Source of the DNA: Gallionella sp.
GTDB lineage: Bacteria; Pseudomonadota; Gammaproteobacteria; Burkholderiales; Gallionellaceae
Direction: 5' to 3'
Length of the DNA stretch: 64,000 nucleotides
NCBI GenBank assembly: GCA_028687335.1
Contig: JAQUAI010000006.1
Location: 1-64,000, forward strand
Part shown: piece after piece, positions 24,638-34,396 of the stretch
How the letters are laid out: the number at the start of each line of letters is the position of its first letter
How positions within the stretch are numbered: the stretch's first letter is position 1
Made by a program: the position numbers and the translations under genes
The notes under the pieces: generated by a model
What the model was told of the DNA's origin: nothing
Databases searched by the model: none
The model's input: the letters and a program-made list of their open reading frames with translations, nothing else

Positions 24638-26872
24638 ATGAAAAAGAAAAATAATTTACGTCTACAAGACCCTTATCTCGAGCGCGAGCGCGAGACGTAT
24701 GAGCATCCATTACCGAGCCGAGAATTTATCTTGCAGATACTGGCGGAGCAGGGCGGGCCGGTTAGCGAGGAAGAGTTGTTACAGTTGCTGCTGATTAATG
24801 ACAACGAAGAGGAATTGTTTGGTCGTCGCCTGCGGGCAATGGAACGAGACGGACAGCTCATGCGTAATCGCAAGCGCGCGCTTTGTGTGGTGGATAAGCT
24901 TGATTTGATTAAAGGCAAAGTGCAGGGACACCCTGATGGTTTTGGTTTTCTCGTAACCGAGGACGATAGCCCAGACATGTTCCTTAGTGAAAAGGAGATG
25001 CACAAAGTTTTGCATGGTGACGTGGTGATGGCGCGCCAGATCGGTGTGGATCGTCGCGGTCGGCCGGAAGGCAAAATTGTCGAGGTTTTGGAGCGAGCAA
25101 ATTCGCGCGTGGTTGGTCGCTTATTTGAAGAGCATGGTGTGCGTTTTGTTGTCGCCGAGAATCGTCGCATTAGCCAAGATTTTCTGGTGGCACCGGGTGA
25201 ACATACCGATGCCCAAGCCGGACAAGTCGTCATTCTGGAAATTATGAAACACCCAGATAAGCATGCGCAGCCTATTGGGCGTGTCGTGCAAGTGCTTGGG
25301 AATTACGCTGATCCAGGAATGGAAATTGAGATCGCATTACGCAAGCACGATCTGCCTTACGAGTTTCCGCATGATGCGGAACGTCAGGCAAAGCATTTTT
25401 CACCTGAAGTTAAAGCGTCGGATTGGGAAGGGCGCGAAGATATTCGCAGCCTGCCGCTGGTCACAATTGATGGCGAGACAGCACGAGACTTTGACGATGC
25501 AGTGTACTGCGCACCGGAAAAAGACGGTTATCGTCTGATTGTGGCGATTGCCGATGTCAGTCATTACGTGCAGAACAATGACGCGCTGGATCGTGAAGCA
25601 ATATTGCGCGGCAATTCGGTGTATTTCCCGCGTCGGGTGATTCCGATGTTGCCCGAAGAGTTGTCCAACGGGTTGTGTTCTCTAAATCCGCAGGTTGATC
25701 GCTTATGTATGGTGTGCGATATGCATATCAGCAGCAAAGGTGAAATCGGTAAATTCCGTTTTTATCCTTCGGTGATGTATTCGCATGCACGATTGACATA
25801 CACCCAAGTGGCCGCGATGTTGGCCGAACCCGACGGAGCCGAGGCTAAGCAGTATGCTGCCATTTTGCCGCATATTCAGAATCTCTACGCACTGTTCCAA
25901 AAATTATTGAAAGCGCGCGAGAAACGCGGTGCGATTGATTTTGAAACGGTGGAAACACAAATGGTTTTCAACGATCAGGGCAAGATCGAGAAGATCGTGC
26001 CAGTGGTGCGTAACGACGCGCACAAACTGATCGAAGAATGCATGTTGGCGGCTAACGTTTGTGCAGCCGATTATCTGCACGCCAATAAACACACCGTGTT
26101 GTACCGTATACACGAGGGCCCAACACCGGAGAAGCTCGAAGCAGTACGGGAATTCCTCAAAGAATTCGGTTTGCAACTCACTGGCGAGGACGAGCCGCAG
26201 GCGGCTGATTATTCCAAGTTGCTCAAGCGCATTAAAGGCCGTCCCGATGCGGGACTGCTGCAAACGGTGATGTTGCGTTCTTTGCGTCAGGCGAAATACG
26301 AACCGGAGAATGTCGGTCACTTCGGTTTGGGCTACGAGGCTTATACCCATTTCACTTCGCCGATTCGCCGCTATCCCGACTTATTGGTGCATCGTGCCAT
26401 CAAAGCCGTATTGCAAGGGAAACAGTACAAGCCAGCGATGAAATGGACCGAGTTAGGCGCGCATTGCTCGATGACCGAGCGGCGTGCAGATGATGCCACG
26501 CGTGATGTTGAGGCGTGGCTGAAGTGCTTCTACATGCGGGATCATTTAGGTAGTGTGTTCACCGGAACTGTTTCCTCCGTTACCGGCTTTGGTATGTTTG
26601 TTTCGCTCGACGATTTGTATGTGGAAGGCTTGGTTCACATCTCTGAATTGGGCAAGGATTATTTCCACTTTGATGCAGCGAAACATCAGTTGCTAGGCGA
26701 GCGAACTGGGCAGCGTTATCGTCTCGGTGATCGCGTGCAGGTGCGCGTGGTCAAGGTGGATATGGAAAGTACCAAAGTCGATTTCGTACTGCATGATGAA
26801 GACGACGAAGCTCAGTCTGACGAACAAATAACAGATAAAAAAGTTGCCAAGGGAAAAAAGAAACATGGCTGA
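24638..26872 (+). CDS. rnr: ribonuclease R
   Basis: 744 residues from ATG 24638 (AAGGA 11 bases upstream; a TTG at 24617 is less likely). N-terminal winged-helix region (about 25-85), cold-shock domains, the RNB catalytic domain with [15 protein letters not shown] around residue 280 holding the metal-binding aspartates, an S1 domain near 640-720 ([15 protein letters not shown]), and a short Lys-rich tail. It degrades structured RNA 3' to 5'. rlmB overlaps its end, the same order as in many proteobacteria. Confidence 0.97.
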   Translation: MKKKNNLRLQDPYLERERETYEHPLPSREFILQILAEQGGPVSEEELLQLLLINDNEEELFGRRLRAMERDGQLMRNRKRALCVVDKLDLIKGKVQGHPDGFGFLVTEDDSPDMFLSEKEMHKVLHGDVVMARQIGVDRRGRPEGKIVEVLERANSRVVGRLFEEHGVRFVVAENRRISQDFLVAPGEHTDAQAGQVVILEIMKHPDKHAQPIGRVVQVLGNYADPGMEIEIALRKHDLPYEFPHDAERQAKHFSPEVKASDWEGREDIRSLPLVTIDGETARDFDDAVYCAPEKDGYRLIVAIADVSHYVQNNDALDREAILRGNSVYFPRRVIPMLPEELSNGLCSLNPQVDRLCMVCDMHISSKGEIGKFRFYPSVMYSHARLTYTQVAAMLAEPDGAEAKQYAAILPHIQNLYALFQKLLKAREKRGAIDFETVETQMVFNDQGKIEKIVPVVRNDAHKLIEECMLAANVCAADYLHANKHTVLYRIHEGPTPEKLEAVREFLKEFGLQLTGEDEPQAADYSKLLKRIKGRPDAGLLQTVMLRSLRQAKYEPENVGHFGLGYEAYTHFTSPIRRYPDLLVHRAIKAVLQGKQYKPAMKWTELGAHCSMTERRADDATRDVEAWLKCFYMRDHLGSVFTGTVSSVTGFGMFVSLDDLYVEGLVHISELGKDYFHFDAAKHQLLGERTGQRYRLGDRVQVRVVKVDMESTKVDFVLHDEDDEAQSDEQITDKKVAKGKKKHG

Positions 26873-27602
26873 TTTACGACTCATTTACGGCTTTCATGCT
26901 GTCACTTCCCGCATCCGTCAAAATCCTGATGGAGTGCTGGAAATTTACCTGCAATCCCAACGTACCGATCCGCGTATGCGCGATTTGATGAAGCTGGCCG
27001 AGGATAACGGTGTGCGCATTATTCCGGTGGATGCCAAACGTCTTGACGGCATGGCTGGCGGGACGCGTCATCAAGGCGTGGCCGCTCGTGTGGATGCCGC
27101 GCGGCGTGTGCAGCATCTGGAAGATGTGCTGGATACCATCGAAGAACCACCATTGTTACTGGTGCTCGACGGTGTGCAAGACCCGCATAATCTGGGTGCC
27201 TGTCTGCGCAGTGCCGATGCTTTTGGTGTGCATGCCGTTATTGCACCAAAAGACCGCGCGGTTGGTATTACGGCTACCGTGGAAAAGGTTGCCTGCGGCG
27301 CAGCCGAAACGGTTCCTTACATCACCGTTACCAATCTGGCTCGCACCCTGCGTGAATTGCAGGAGCGAGACATCTGGGTGGTGGGGGCAGCGGGAGAGGC
27401 CGAGCAGGATTTGAATAGCTTCAAGCATACTCGCGCACTGGCGTGGGTGTTAGGGGCAGAAGGCGAGGGCTTGCGCCGCCTGACCCGCGAGACCTGTGAT
27501 GAGCTGGTACGCATCCCGATGCTGGGCAGCGTGGAAAGTTTAAACGTCTCTGTCAGTGCCGGAATTTGTCTGTTTGAGTCGAGAAGACAGCGCGCGGCAT
27601 AG
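26865..27602 (+). CDS. rlmB: 23S rRNA (guanosine-2'-O-)-methyltransferase RlmB
   Basis: 245 residues from ATG 26865, overlapping the rnr stop by eight bases. N-terminal substrate-binding domain ([10 protein letters not shown]), then the SpoU/TrmH knot: [31 protein letters not shown] and [14 protein letters not shown], motifs 1-3. It methylates a conserved guanosine (G2251 in E. coli) in 23S rRNA. Coupling with rnr is a common arrangement. Confidence 0.96.
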   Translation: MADLRLIYGFHAVTSRIRQNPDGVLEIYLQSQRTDPRMRDLMKLAEDNGVRIIPVDAKRLDGMAGGTRHQGVAARVDAARRVQHLEDVLDTIEEPPLLLVLDGVQDPHNLGACLRSADAFGVHAVIAPKDRAVGITATVEKVACGAAETVPYITVTNLARTLRELQERDIWVVGAAGEAEQDLNSFKHTRALAWVLGAEGEGLRRLTRETCDELVRIPMLGSVESLNVSVSAGICLFESRRQRAA

Positions 27603-27640
27603 CCCGTGCGTAGACGCTTAATAGACTGACTGTTCGCCAA

Positions 27641-30112
27641 GTGAGTCTTCCGCGCTTATCTCTAAAACTTTTGCGTCGCGATTGGCGTGCCGGAGAGTGG
27701 CGCGTGCTGTTAATCGCGCTGGTCTTGGCGGTGGGGAGCCTCTCCACCGTCGGTTTGTTTGCCGACCGAGTGCGGCAGGCATTGCAGCAGCAGGCACAAA
27801 GCTTGATTGGTGCCGATCTGCGGCTCACTTCAACCCGTCCGATTTCCCCCGCTTACCGTGAATTAGCTCAAGCGCACAACTTGAGGGTGGTGCAGAGCCG
27901 CACTTTCCCCAGCATGGTGTCGCGCGGCGAACAGGTCTTGCTGAGCGAGATACAAGCCGTGCAAGCCGGATATCCTTTACGCGGACAAATCGAGATTGAT
28001 GATGGTTCGGCGCACGCGGCAAACACTATTCCTGCAAGTACAACGGTCTGGGCGGATGAGCGTTTGCTGAGTCGGCTTAACCTCAAAGTAGGCGATGAGG
28101 TTGGCATCGGCACAAAACGTTTCACGGTGGCAGCACGCATAGTGAAAGACATTGATCAGTCCATCGGCTTCGCTAGTTTTGCCCCGCGCGTATTGATGAA
28201 TGAGGCCGATTTGGCCGCGACCGGACTCTTGCGGGAAGGCAGTCGCGTTTCATATCGCCTGATGTTTGCTGGCGATGCCCAGCAAGTAGCGTTGTTTAAA
28301 TCAATATTGCGAGAACGACTTTCCGATAATGAAAAAATGGAAGACGTGCGCGATGCCCGTCCCGAAATTCGTACCGCATTGGAGCGGGCCGAGCATTTTC
28401 TCGGTCTTGCCGCACTCACGGCGGCGATCCTAGCGGGGGCGGCAATGGCAATGGCGGCGCGGCGTTTTGTGCTGCGCCATCTGGATAGCTGTGCAGTGAT
28501 GCGTTGCCTCGGTGCGCAGCAAGCACAAGTGCTGTATTTGTTCTTGTATCAGTTTGTTCTACTTGGCACTTTTGCGGTGTTATTGGGCTCGGCCTTGGGC
28601 TATTTCACGCAAGCGGTGCTGATCGAAAGTATCGCCGCCATGCGCGAGGCAAACCTGCCGCAGCCCAGTGTATTACCCTTGCTTAAAGCCGCTGTAAGCG
28701 GCTTTGCCCTATTGCTCGGATTCGCATTTTTACCCTTGCTGCAATTGCGCAAGGTTTCGCCGCTGCGTGTGTTGCGGCAAGAGCTGGGGTTGCCGGAAGC
28801 CAGTGCTTGGCTGATTTATGGATTAGCACTGGTGATATTGGCGGGATTATTTTTGTGGCATGCCGGTTCGTTGAAACTGGGCATGGTCGTGTTATTTGGG
28901 CTGCTGGCTGGTTTGCTGCTATTTGGTGGTTCGGCTTGGTTATTGTTACAAGGGTTGGCGCGTTATGCTCGATTCTTTCAGGCGCATTGGCGGCAAGCTT
29001 TTTTTAATCTAGCGCGGCATGGGCGTAGTGCCGCCGTACAAGTGGTTGCGCTCAGCCTGGGCGGAATGGCATTACTGGTATTGACGCTGGTGCGTGGCGA
29101 TTTGTTGGAAAGCTGGCAGGGCAAGCTACCGCCGGAAACACCGAACCGCTTTGTCGTGAATATTCAACCCGAGCAGGTGCAGCCAGTACAAGATTTTTTC
29201 ATGCGCCAATCGCTATTGCCGCCGGACTTGCAGCCCATGGTGCGTGGCAAACTGGTTGAGATTAACGCTCGACAGATTCACAGCGAAGACTACGCCGAGC
29301 CTAGAGCGCGCGCACTGGTGGAGCGGGAATTCAATCTTTCCCATATGACGCAAATGCCGCAGTGGAACGAACTGGCTAGTGGTGTTTGGTGGCAAGCAAA
29401 AGCAAATGGTCAGCTCTCGGTGGAAGAAGGCATCGCCAAAACCTTGGGTATTCGGCTGGGTGATACGCTGACCTATGATGTCGCTGGCTCACGTTTTACC
29501 GCGCGAGTGACAAGCTTACGCAAGGTGCAATGGGACTCAATGCGGGTTAATTTTTTCGTGATCGCATCGCCGGATGTATTGCAGGATTTTCCCGCCAGCT
29601 ATCTGAGCAGCTTTTACTTGTCACCCGACAAAATCGGGGCGGGCGATGCACTGGTGCGGGAATTCCCCAACGTACTGTTGATTGATACCGGAGATGTGAT
29701 CGGGCAAGTGCGCGGCATCATGGATCAAATTTCGCAAACGATGAGCGTGGTATTTCTGTTCACCTTACTGAGCGGCTTGGCAGTGTTATACGCGGCACTG
29801 CTCGCCACACAAGACGAACGCACCCGCGAGGTGGCGATATTGCGAACTTTTGGTGCTGACGCAGCCTATCTGCGCCGACTTCACCTTGCCGAATTTTGCG
29901 TATTGGGGAGCTTAAGCGGCTTGTTTGCTGCATCGGGAGCGGTCTTGCTGGGCTGGGTATTGGCGCGTTTTATTCTCGATGTTCCCTATCAAAGCGGGGC
30001 ACTCATCTGGTTGCTTGGTATATCAGGGGGCGCAGCTTTAGTTACCGTGGCCGGATGGCTATCCATGCGTCGGCTTGTGCTCATGCCGCCATTGGCAATA
30101 TTACGGGAGTAG
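27641..30112 (+). CDS. FtsX-like ABC transporter permease (YbbP-type)
   Basis: An 823-residue inner membrane protein starting at GTG 27641. One N-terminal membrane segment (about 20-40) is followed by a periplasmic MacB-PCD-like region, four helices around 255-440, a second periplasmic domain, and three C-terminal helices near 690-820. The repeated two-half layout matches YbbP/FtsX-like permeases, which work with a LolD-type ATPase. No ATPase gene is adjacent. The substrate is unknown; lipids, lipoproteins or lipophilic compounds are likely from the family. Confidence 0.88.
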   Translation: MSLPRLSLKLLRRDWRAGEWRVLLIALVLAVGSLSTVGLFADRVRQALQQQAQSLIGADLRLTSTRPISPAYRELAQAHNLRVVQSRTFPSMVSRGEQVLLSEIQAVQAGYPLRGQIEIDDGSAHAANTIPASTTVWADERLLSRLNLKVGDEVGIGTKRFTVAARIVKDIDQSIGFASFAPRVLMNEADLAATGLLREGSRVSYRLMFAGDAQQVALFKSILRERLSDNEKMEDVRDARPEIRTALERAEHFLGLAALTAAILAGAAMAMAARRFVLRHLDSCAVMRCLGAQQAQVLYLFLYQFVLLGTFAVLLGSALGYFTQAVLIESIAAMREANLPQPSVLPLLKAAVSGFALLLGFAFLPLLQLRKVSPLRVLRQELGLPEASAWLIYGLALVILAGLFLWHAGSLKLGMVVLFGLLAGLLLFGGSAWLLLQGLARYARFFQAHWRQAFFNLARHGRSAAVQVVALSLGGMALLVLTLVRGDLLESWQGKLPPETPNRFVVNIQPEQVQPVQDFFMRQSLLPPDLQPMVRGKLVEINARQIHSEDYAEPRARALVEREFNLSHMTQMPQWNELASGVWWQAKANGQLSVEEGIAKTLGIRLGDTLTYDVAGSRFTARVTSLRKVQWDSMRVNFFVIASPDVLQDFPASYLSSFYLSPDKIGAGDALVREFPNVLLIDTGDVIGQVRGIMDQISQTMSVVFLFTLLSGLAVLYAALLATQDERTREVAILRTFGADAAYLRRLHLAEFCVLGSLSGLFAASGAVLLGWVLARFILDVPYQSGALIWLLGISGGAALVTVAGWLSMRRLVLMPPLAILRE

Positions 30113-30189
30113 GTCGAGACATCAGTTGCTCGACATCCCAAAAATACACATCAACCTTCTTGCCAAAAATGCACGAAAAGGTGAAAAAA

Positions 30190-30423
30190 ATGAAGGGATC
30201 AATACAAAAGCGAGAACGGCGGGCGTGCGGACTGGGCATCGCCCACGTCGAGCTTACCCTGCAAAACATCAACGATGCCCCAGTTGTGACAGTCGACCAA
30301 CACCTTAAACCTATCTACGGCTATGACGCGGTCTATCGCTGGTATGGCAGCAGTGAGCAGATGCGGGGCCGCAAGCTAGCGGCGAATGCTGGCGTGTGGG
30401 CTGGTGAGATGAGGGCAGTATGA
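30190..30423 (+). CDS. short ORF with cadherin-like NDAPVV segment, possible gene remnant
   Basis: 77 residues from ATG 30190 (AAGG upstream). A longer frame runs back into the permease gene but is only overlap there. The segment VELTLQNINDAPVV resembles the end of cadherin-like or VCBS repeats in large secreted RTX adhesins, followed by unrelated sequence. Its stop overlaps the next start by four bases (ATGA). It may be a leftover tail of a larger repeat protein, or a real small gene coupled to the propeller-like gene. Confidence 0.4.
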   Translation: MKGSIQKRERRACGLGIAHVELTLQNINDAPVVTVDQHLKPIYGYDAVYRWYGSSEQMRGRKLAANAGVWAGEMRAV

Positions 30424-31614
30424 AGAACAAAAAACAAAACGGCTCGACATGGTGCGCACTGCTGCTGACAGCGGCAGTGATGGTGCCGGAGTGTGTGGAG
30501 GCATTGGAAGCCCCGTTTCCTACACGCGACAAACCGTTTGCAGTGAAGGATAGCGGGGTTGAGGTTCCGCCTAAGTACGGCGGACTGGTGAAGTGGATGG
30601 ATAACGACCGAGTGATCTTTTCTGCGCTCAGAAAAGATGTTCCCAAGAACATTAATCCGGAAGGATTGCGCATTGTTATCTGGGATACCGTAAAAGGAAC
30701 TGTTGCGCATTACGCAGATGGGAAGCTCCGCTGCTATAGCGATGGAAATATTGCTTATCAAACTGAATCCACGAAATTTGTTTCTCGTGGAGTGGCAATT
30801 GAGAAAGGAAAAACAGGAGAGTTGGGAAAAGAGCTATTGATTGAGGCCGGAGCCGCCGCCCCATTGTGGTTAATCAACCCCTATTCCTGCAAGAGCTATG
30901 GCAGCTTGGGATTTACATCGCGAGACGAAATAGTCCGCCCCGATCCTTTGATGCACATTCTTCGCCTGCGCGAGGATCACGGCTACCTAGATTTGTACAC
31001 CAAAGGGCAACAAGTAATAGAAAAGGGGCTGAATGGTCGAGTAACGATACGTCAAGTAACGCGCCTGCCGTTCGTTCCGGAAAACAAATATCACATCAAG
31101 TATTACCGCACGGGAAAAGCAGAGGCTATCGAGTTGAACAGCGTGAGGGGGGGGGATTTTCGAGCCAGTGTTCTCCAAATACGCCAATGCCTATGTGCTG
31201 GATCAGTTGATCCCAGATCGGAAGTCGGTGGAATTATCGCAGCCGAATCGATTCCCAGATGGCCCTCCATCTGTGCATTTGCTTTCACCAGCGGGCGAGC
31301 TTACGACGCTGACCTATCCTGATGGGCTATATCAAATGACCAGCGCAATCGGAATCAATTTTTCCCAGAGGGGGTTGTTAATTTCCGCATCGGCGGGCGA
31401 GCGGTTCAATCCAAAATCGAAAACGACGGGGTTGTTTCTAGCGCGCAATGAGAGGTTTGTGAAGCTCATAGACGATGTGGTGCGTGAAATGGATGTATCT
31501 CCAGATGGATGCAAAGTCGCGTTTGTACACGGGATTACAGGTGTGGGCGGATGGCCGATTCCTGGGAATTCACACACCATCAAAATGATCGACGTTTGCT
31601 CCAACACAAATTAA
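30420..31614 (+). pseudogene. secreted beta-propeller-like protein, frameshifted at a G9 tract
   Basis: Two frames make one protein. The first (30420 onward) begins with a signal-like N-terminus (CALLLTAAVMVPECVEA) and reads to a G9 tract at 31147-31155. One G fewer gives continuous reading into the second frame (GGIFEPVFSKYANAYVLDQL, ending at 31614), about 397 residues. Segments such as NDRVIFSAL, GLRIVIWDT and MDVSPDGCKVAFVHG look like blades of a TolB/WD40-type propeller. It may be phase variable, truly broken, or a base-count error. Function unknown. Confidence 0.6.
31147..31155 (+). repeat. G9 homopolymer tract
   Basis: Nine consecutive G inside the propeller-like gene. Eight G would restore a single long frame. 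Such tracts slip during replication and are common contingency sites, and are also a known source of sequencing errors. Confidence 0.85.
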
Positions 31615-31631
31615 ACCAGGGAGAAGAAATC

Positions 31632-31808
31632 ATGGCAACTTTTACCGATGCAGCAACGCAAAACCGCATCAGCCAGCTTTTGTTTACCGCCGCAGACCAG
31701 AATTACGGCCCAATCCAAAAAGGTGACGCACTGGCTCCGATCAACAATATAGGGGGATATCTGTACAGCCGTATCCGCCCCCTAGCTTCGCATTTGATTT
31801 GCGAATGA
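31632..31808 (+). CDS. short hypothetical protein (58 aa), possible head of a larger secreted protein
   Basis: 58 residues from ATG 31632 with a GGGAGAAG site. The start MATFTDAATQNRISQLLFTAADQNYG is polar with no signal, like the heads of type I-secreted proteins. The frame ends after a 16-base sequence (31784-31799) that recurs at the end of the ORF ending at 32900. I suspect a truncated head left by deletion. No family recognised. Confidence 0.4.
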   Translation: MATFTDAATQNRISQLLFTAADQNYGPIQKGDALAPINNIGGYLYSRIRPLASHLICE

Positions 31809-31858
31809 GAGCGGGTTGAAGATCAAAGTGATTTTGAGTTTTAAACAGAGGAATTGAA

Positions 31859-31918
31859 ATGCGACAAAATAATGCGTCCTCTTTGATCCCTGATGAGAGG
31901 AGATCGGCATGCTACTGA
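31859..31918 (+). CDS. possible 19-residue leader peptide
   Basis: A 19-codon frame with a GAGGA site six bases before its ATG ends by overlapping the start (31909) of the next gene. This layout would suit translational coupling. With no homology evidence it remains weak. Confidence 0.2.
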   Translation: MRQNNASSLIPDERRSACY

Positions 31919-32511
31919 TCGCATTTGTTGGAGGCGCACTGACCTTCACCATCATCGTGATGGTTGCAGCAGCCTATCTTGCGAAAGACAAAGGCAAGTC
32001 ACCATTGAAATGGTCGTTACTGTCGCTGCTTGGACTCTTCGTATTAACAGCTTGGGACTACTACCCAATCCAGTGGGCACACCAGTATTACTGTGAAAAG
32101 GAATCTGGATTCTGGATATACAAGACGCTGGATCAGTGGAAGGCTGAGAACCCGGGGGTGATGGAGGGACTAACTTCGACGCGTGTGTCTCCATCAACGC
32201 ATCAGGATAGTGAATCGGGGCGCACCGTTACATATTTTTTGAATCAGCGTTTCAATTGGGTAGTGAAGAGAACTGGTGAGTTGTCATTCAATCAATGGCG
32301 GTGGGAGCAAGTCGTGTTGGACAGCAAGACCAATGAGGTATTGGCGCGTTATGTTGATTTCTCAACTGGCAATGGAGCTATTGGGGGGGTACCAGAGGTT
32401 CGTTTCTGGCTTCACCGTGACCATTGCAGTGGTGGCGAAACGAACGATAGCAAGCTCGCCCATTTTTTTATTTCAGCAAAAAATATCAATGAAAAAGGAG
32501 TGGTGAAATGA
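31909..32511 (+). CDS. hypothetical membrane protein (200 aa)
   Basis: 200 residues from ATG 31909 with GGAG nine bases upstream. Two hydrophobic helices (about 3-25 and 33-50) precede a soluble domain of about 140 residues rich in Trp and Tyr (FWIYKTLDQWKAENPG, FNQWRWEQVVLDSK). I know no family. It overlaps the next ORF by four bases (ATGA). Next to fragments of secreted proteins it could be an immunity-like or accessory membrane protein, which is speculative. A G7 run is present near 32383. Confidence 0.55.
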   Translation: MLLIAFVGGALTFTIIVMVAAAYLAKDKGKSPLKWSLLSLLGLFVLTAWDYYPIQWAHQYYCEKESGFWIYKTLDQWKAENPGVMEGLTSTRVSPSTHQDSESGRTVTYFLNQRFNWVVKRTGELSFNQWRWEQVVLDSKTNEVLARYVDFSTGNGAIGGVPEVRFWLHRDHCSGGETNDSKLAHFFISAKNINEKGVVK

Positions 32512-32900
32512 GCGGTATTCAAGATTTTTTTCAACAGGCTCAATTGGTTGAGGCTGCCTATAGTAACTTTGTTGATCCTCAAACAAACTCTCCGTACACG
32601 GAAGCCTCAAAAATTCAGGGAGTACTCAAAACTGGCACCTTCAGTCCCGCCCGCGCCACCGCCATTGCGCAACAATGGCGAGTTGTTGATCATCTTCCGA
32701 ACACCATAAGCGGAACATCAATGACGCTGTTTCAAAGCACATTGACGGGTGCGTACCATTTGGCAGCGCGCGGAACAGAGCCCCTGGTACAGGGTGGTGT
32801 GGATTTTTTGCAAGCGGACATGCAGAAAATCCTACAAGACGGCTTGGCGATCAATCAAATCATCGACACCCAAAATCAAAAGGCTCAGCTTTGCATTTGA
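32508..32900 (+). CDS. truncated head of a lipase/RTX-like secreted protein
   Basis: 130 residues. The start SGIQDFFQQAQLVEAAYSNF, followed by ATAIAQQWRVVDHLPN and a short strand YHLAARGTEPLVQGGVDFLQAD, resembles the N-terminus of large betaproteobacterial RTX/hemolysin-like proteins with a class 3 lipase fold (the ARGTE strand precedes the nucleophile elbow). No GxSxG motif is reached before the stop, so it cannot be a working lipase. The end coincides with the second copy of the 16-base sequence at 32887-32902. Probably a gene remnant. Confidence 0.5.
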   Translation: MSGIQDFFQQAQLVEAAYSNFVDPQTNSPYTEASKIQGVLKTGTFSPARATAIAQQWRVVDHLPNTISGTSMTLFQSTLTGAYHLAARGTEPLVQGGVDFLQADMQKILQDGLAINQIIDTQNQKAQLCI

Positions 32901-32941
32901 TTCCCAAATCTACGCCACTCACGTATTCGCACGCTTGAATC

Positions 32942-33433
32942 ATGTCGCCTGATGAGCAAATAAAGAGACTTCAAAAGTTAGCCCGGTTTTCTTGGATACC
33001 TAGTGGCTTGGTTGTGCTGACCTTGGCATTTTTGGTATTTGGGTATCAAAGTGGATACGAGGCTTTATTTGTGTTGGGTGCTTTTGTGGGGTTTGCTGCT
33101 GTGGCATCAAGAAAAGTTGCGCCGCACTGGAGAAATGCAATTCAGGCCACTCGTGCAGGAACGCGGCTAAAAGGGGTTGTGACCATCTTGATCACTAGAG
33201 ATCCAACGTCGTTTGATGATTATGTTGCAACGGTCGAAGATGAGTCGAAAAATACTTGGCGCTTTCAGTTTAGTCCGCACTACTGGGAGCCTACGGAGGG
33301 CACCTACAGCGCTGAAACCTATTATGTGCAGGGCGTTGAGTGGCCGGTACTGCTGCTTACGGAGGGTGGCATCGTGTTCCCAGCGTTTATCCCGCAAAAA
33401 ATAGCAAAGCCTGCTGAGTCATCGCTTCGGTAG
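32942..33433 (+). CDS. hypothetical membrane protein (163 aa)
   Basis: 163 residues from ATG 32942, without a clear ribosome site. Two hydrophobic helices (about 17-36 and 40-57) are followed by a small beta-rich domain (RLKGVVTILITRDPTSFDDYVATVED) that looks like the soluble part of DUF3592-type proteins, though I am not sure. It follows the truncated lipase-like head, mirroring the earlier fragment-plus-membrane-protein pair at 31632-32511. Its role is unknown. Confidence 0.5.
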   Translation: MSPDEQIKRLQKLARFSWIPSGLVVLTLAFLVFGYQSGYEALFVLGAFVGFAAVASRKVAPHWRNAIQATRAGTRLKGVVTILITRDPTSFDDYVATVEDESKNTWRFQFSPHYWEPTEGTYSAETYYVQGVEWPVLLLTEGGIVFPAFIPQKIAKPAESSLR

Positions 33434-33449
33434 GGTTGCACCTATGAGG

Positions 33450-33479
33450 TTGAGGAAAATGCGCGGTTGGTGATAGAAT
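33450..33479 (+). promoter_or_regulatory. probable sigma-70 promoter of rpsB-tsf
   Basis: TTGAGG (33450-33455) and TAGAAT (33474-33479) separated by 18 bases. It lies at the start of a leader of about 115 bases before rpsB. Confidence 0.6.
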
Positions 33480-33485
33480 GCGCGC

Positions 33486-33600
33486 CGCTTCGGAATAGGC
33501 CGGAGTAAATTTCCCGCTCGTGCAAGTTGGGGTGCTCATCAAGAGGTCGATGGGTCGGGCTGACGAGTGGTAGTTATAACCCTTACGTTTAGGAGTAGTC
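33486..33600 (+). promoter_or_regulatory. rpsB 5' leader, possible S2 autoregulatory RNA
   Basis: The leader between the proposed promoter and rpsB can pair CTCGT near 33514 with ACGAG near 33564, enclosing a G-rich region. In other bacteria S2 represses rpsB-tsf through the rpsB leader. Whether this leader works likewise is inferred from position. Confidence 0.35.
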
Positions 33601-34323
33601 ATGGCAGTAACAATGCGTCAAATGCTTGAGGCCGGTGTTCACTTTGGTCACCAAACCCGTTTCTGGAATCCTAAGATGGCACCGTACATCTTTGGTCATC
33701 GCAACAAGATTCACATCATTAACCTGGAAAAGACTGTCGCTAAGTTCGCCGAAGCGGAAGCTTTTGTGCGCAAGCTGGCAGCTAAGAAGGGCACTATTCT
33801 GTTCGTGGCAACTAAGCGTCAAGCCCGCGAAATTATCGAAGAAGAAGCATTGCGTGCATCTAGCCCGTTCGTGAGCTATCGCTGGTTGGGCGGTATGCTG
33901 ACCAATCACAAGACTGTTCAATTGTCGATTAAGCGTTTGCGCGAGTTGGAAGAGCTGACAGCTGAAGGTTCTTCCGAGAAGATTTCCAAGAAAGAAGCAC
34001 TGATGATGAAGCGCGAATTGGAAAAGCTGAACCGCAGTTTGGGCGGTATCAAAGATATGCCAGCTGTACCTGATGCATTGTTCGTGATCGACGTGGGCTA
34101 CCAAAAGGGCGCCATCGTTGAAGCCAAGAAGTTGGGTATTCCTGTCATTGGTATCGTTGATACCAACAACTCCCCATTGGGTGTTGATTTCGTGATTCCA
34201 GGTAACGACGATTCGACTCAGGCAATTCGCTTGTACGCTCGCGGTATCGCTGATGCGATTTTGGAAGGCCGTGCTCAGGCGCTGAATGAGCTGGTTGAGC
34301 AAGTTTCGGAACAAGCCGCCTAA
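33601..34323 (+). CDS. rpsB: 30S ribosomal protein S2
   Basis: 240 residues, the usual S2 size, with [20 protein letters not shown] near residue 14 and [20 protein letters not shown] around 160, both strong S2 signatures. A TAGGAG site precedes the ATG. It is the first gene of the rpsB-tsf operon, with a terminator or attenuator hairpin between the two. Confidence 0.98.
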   Translation: MAVTMRQMLEAGVHFGHQTRFWNPKMAPYIFGHRNKIHIINLEKTVAKFAEAEAFVRKLAAKKGTILFVATKRQAREIIEEEALRASSPFVSYRWLGGMLTNHKTVQLSIKRLRELEELTAEGSSEKISKKEALMMKRELEKLNRSLGGIKDMPAVPDALFVIDVGYQKGAIVEAKKLGIPVIGIVDTNNSPLGVDFVIPGNDDSTQAIRLYARGIADAILEGRAQALNELVEQVSEQAA

Positions 34324-34340
34324 GGTTTTGTGCCGACGTG

Positions 34341-34364
34341 AAAGGGGCGTCAGCCCCTTTTTTT
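34341..34364 (+). terminator. attenuating terminator between rpsB and tsf
   Basis: Eight-pair stem AAAGGGGC/GCCCCTTT with a GTCA loop and a T7 run. It lies between two genes that are usually co-transcribed, so it probably acts as a partial terminator. Confidence 0.8.
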
Positions 34365-34396
34365 GTAAGTTTTTTTGAGTTTTGATGGAGTTTAAG

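Noticed and set aside
29896-30189. Upstream extension of the 30190 ORF into the permease gene
   Set aside because: It overlaps the permease C-terminus in another frame; the permease reading is continuous and supported by membrane helices.
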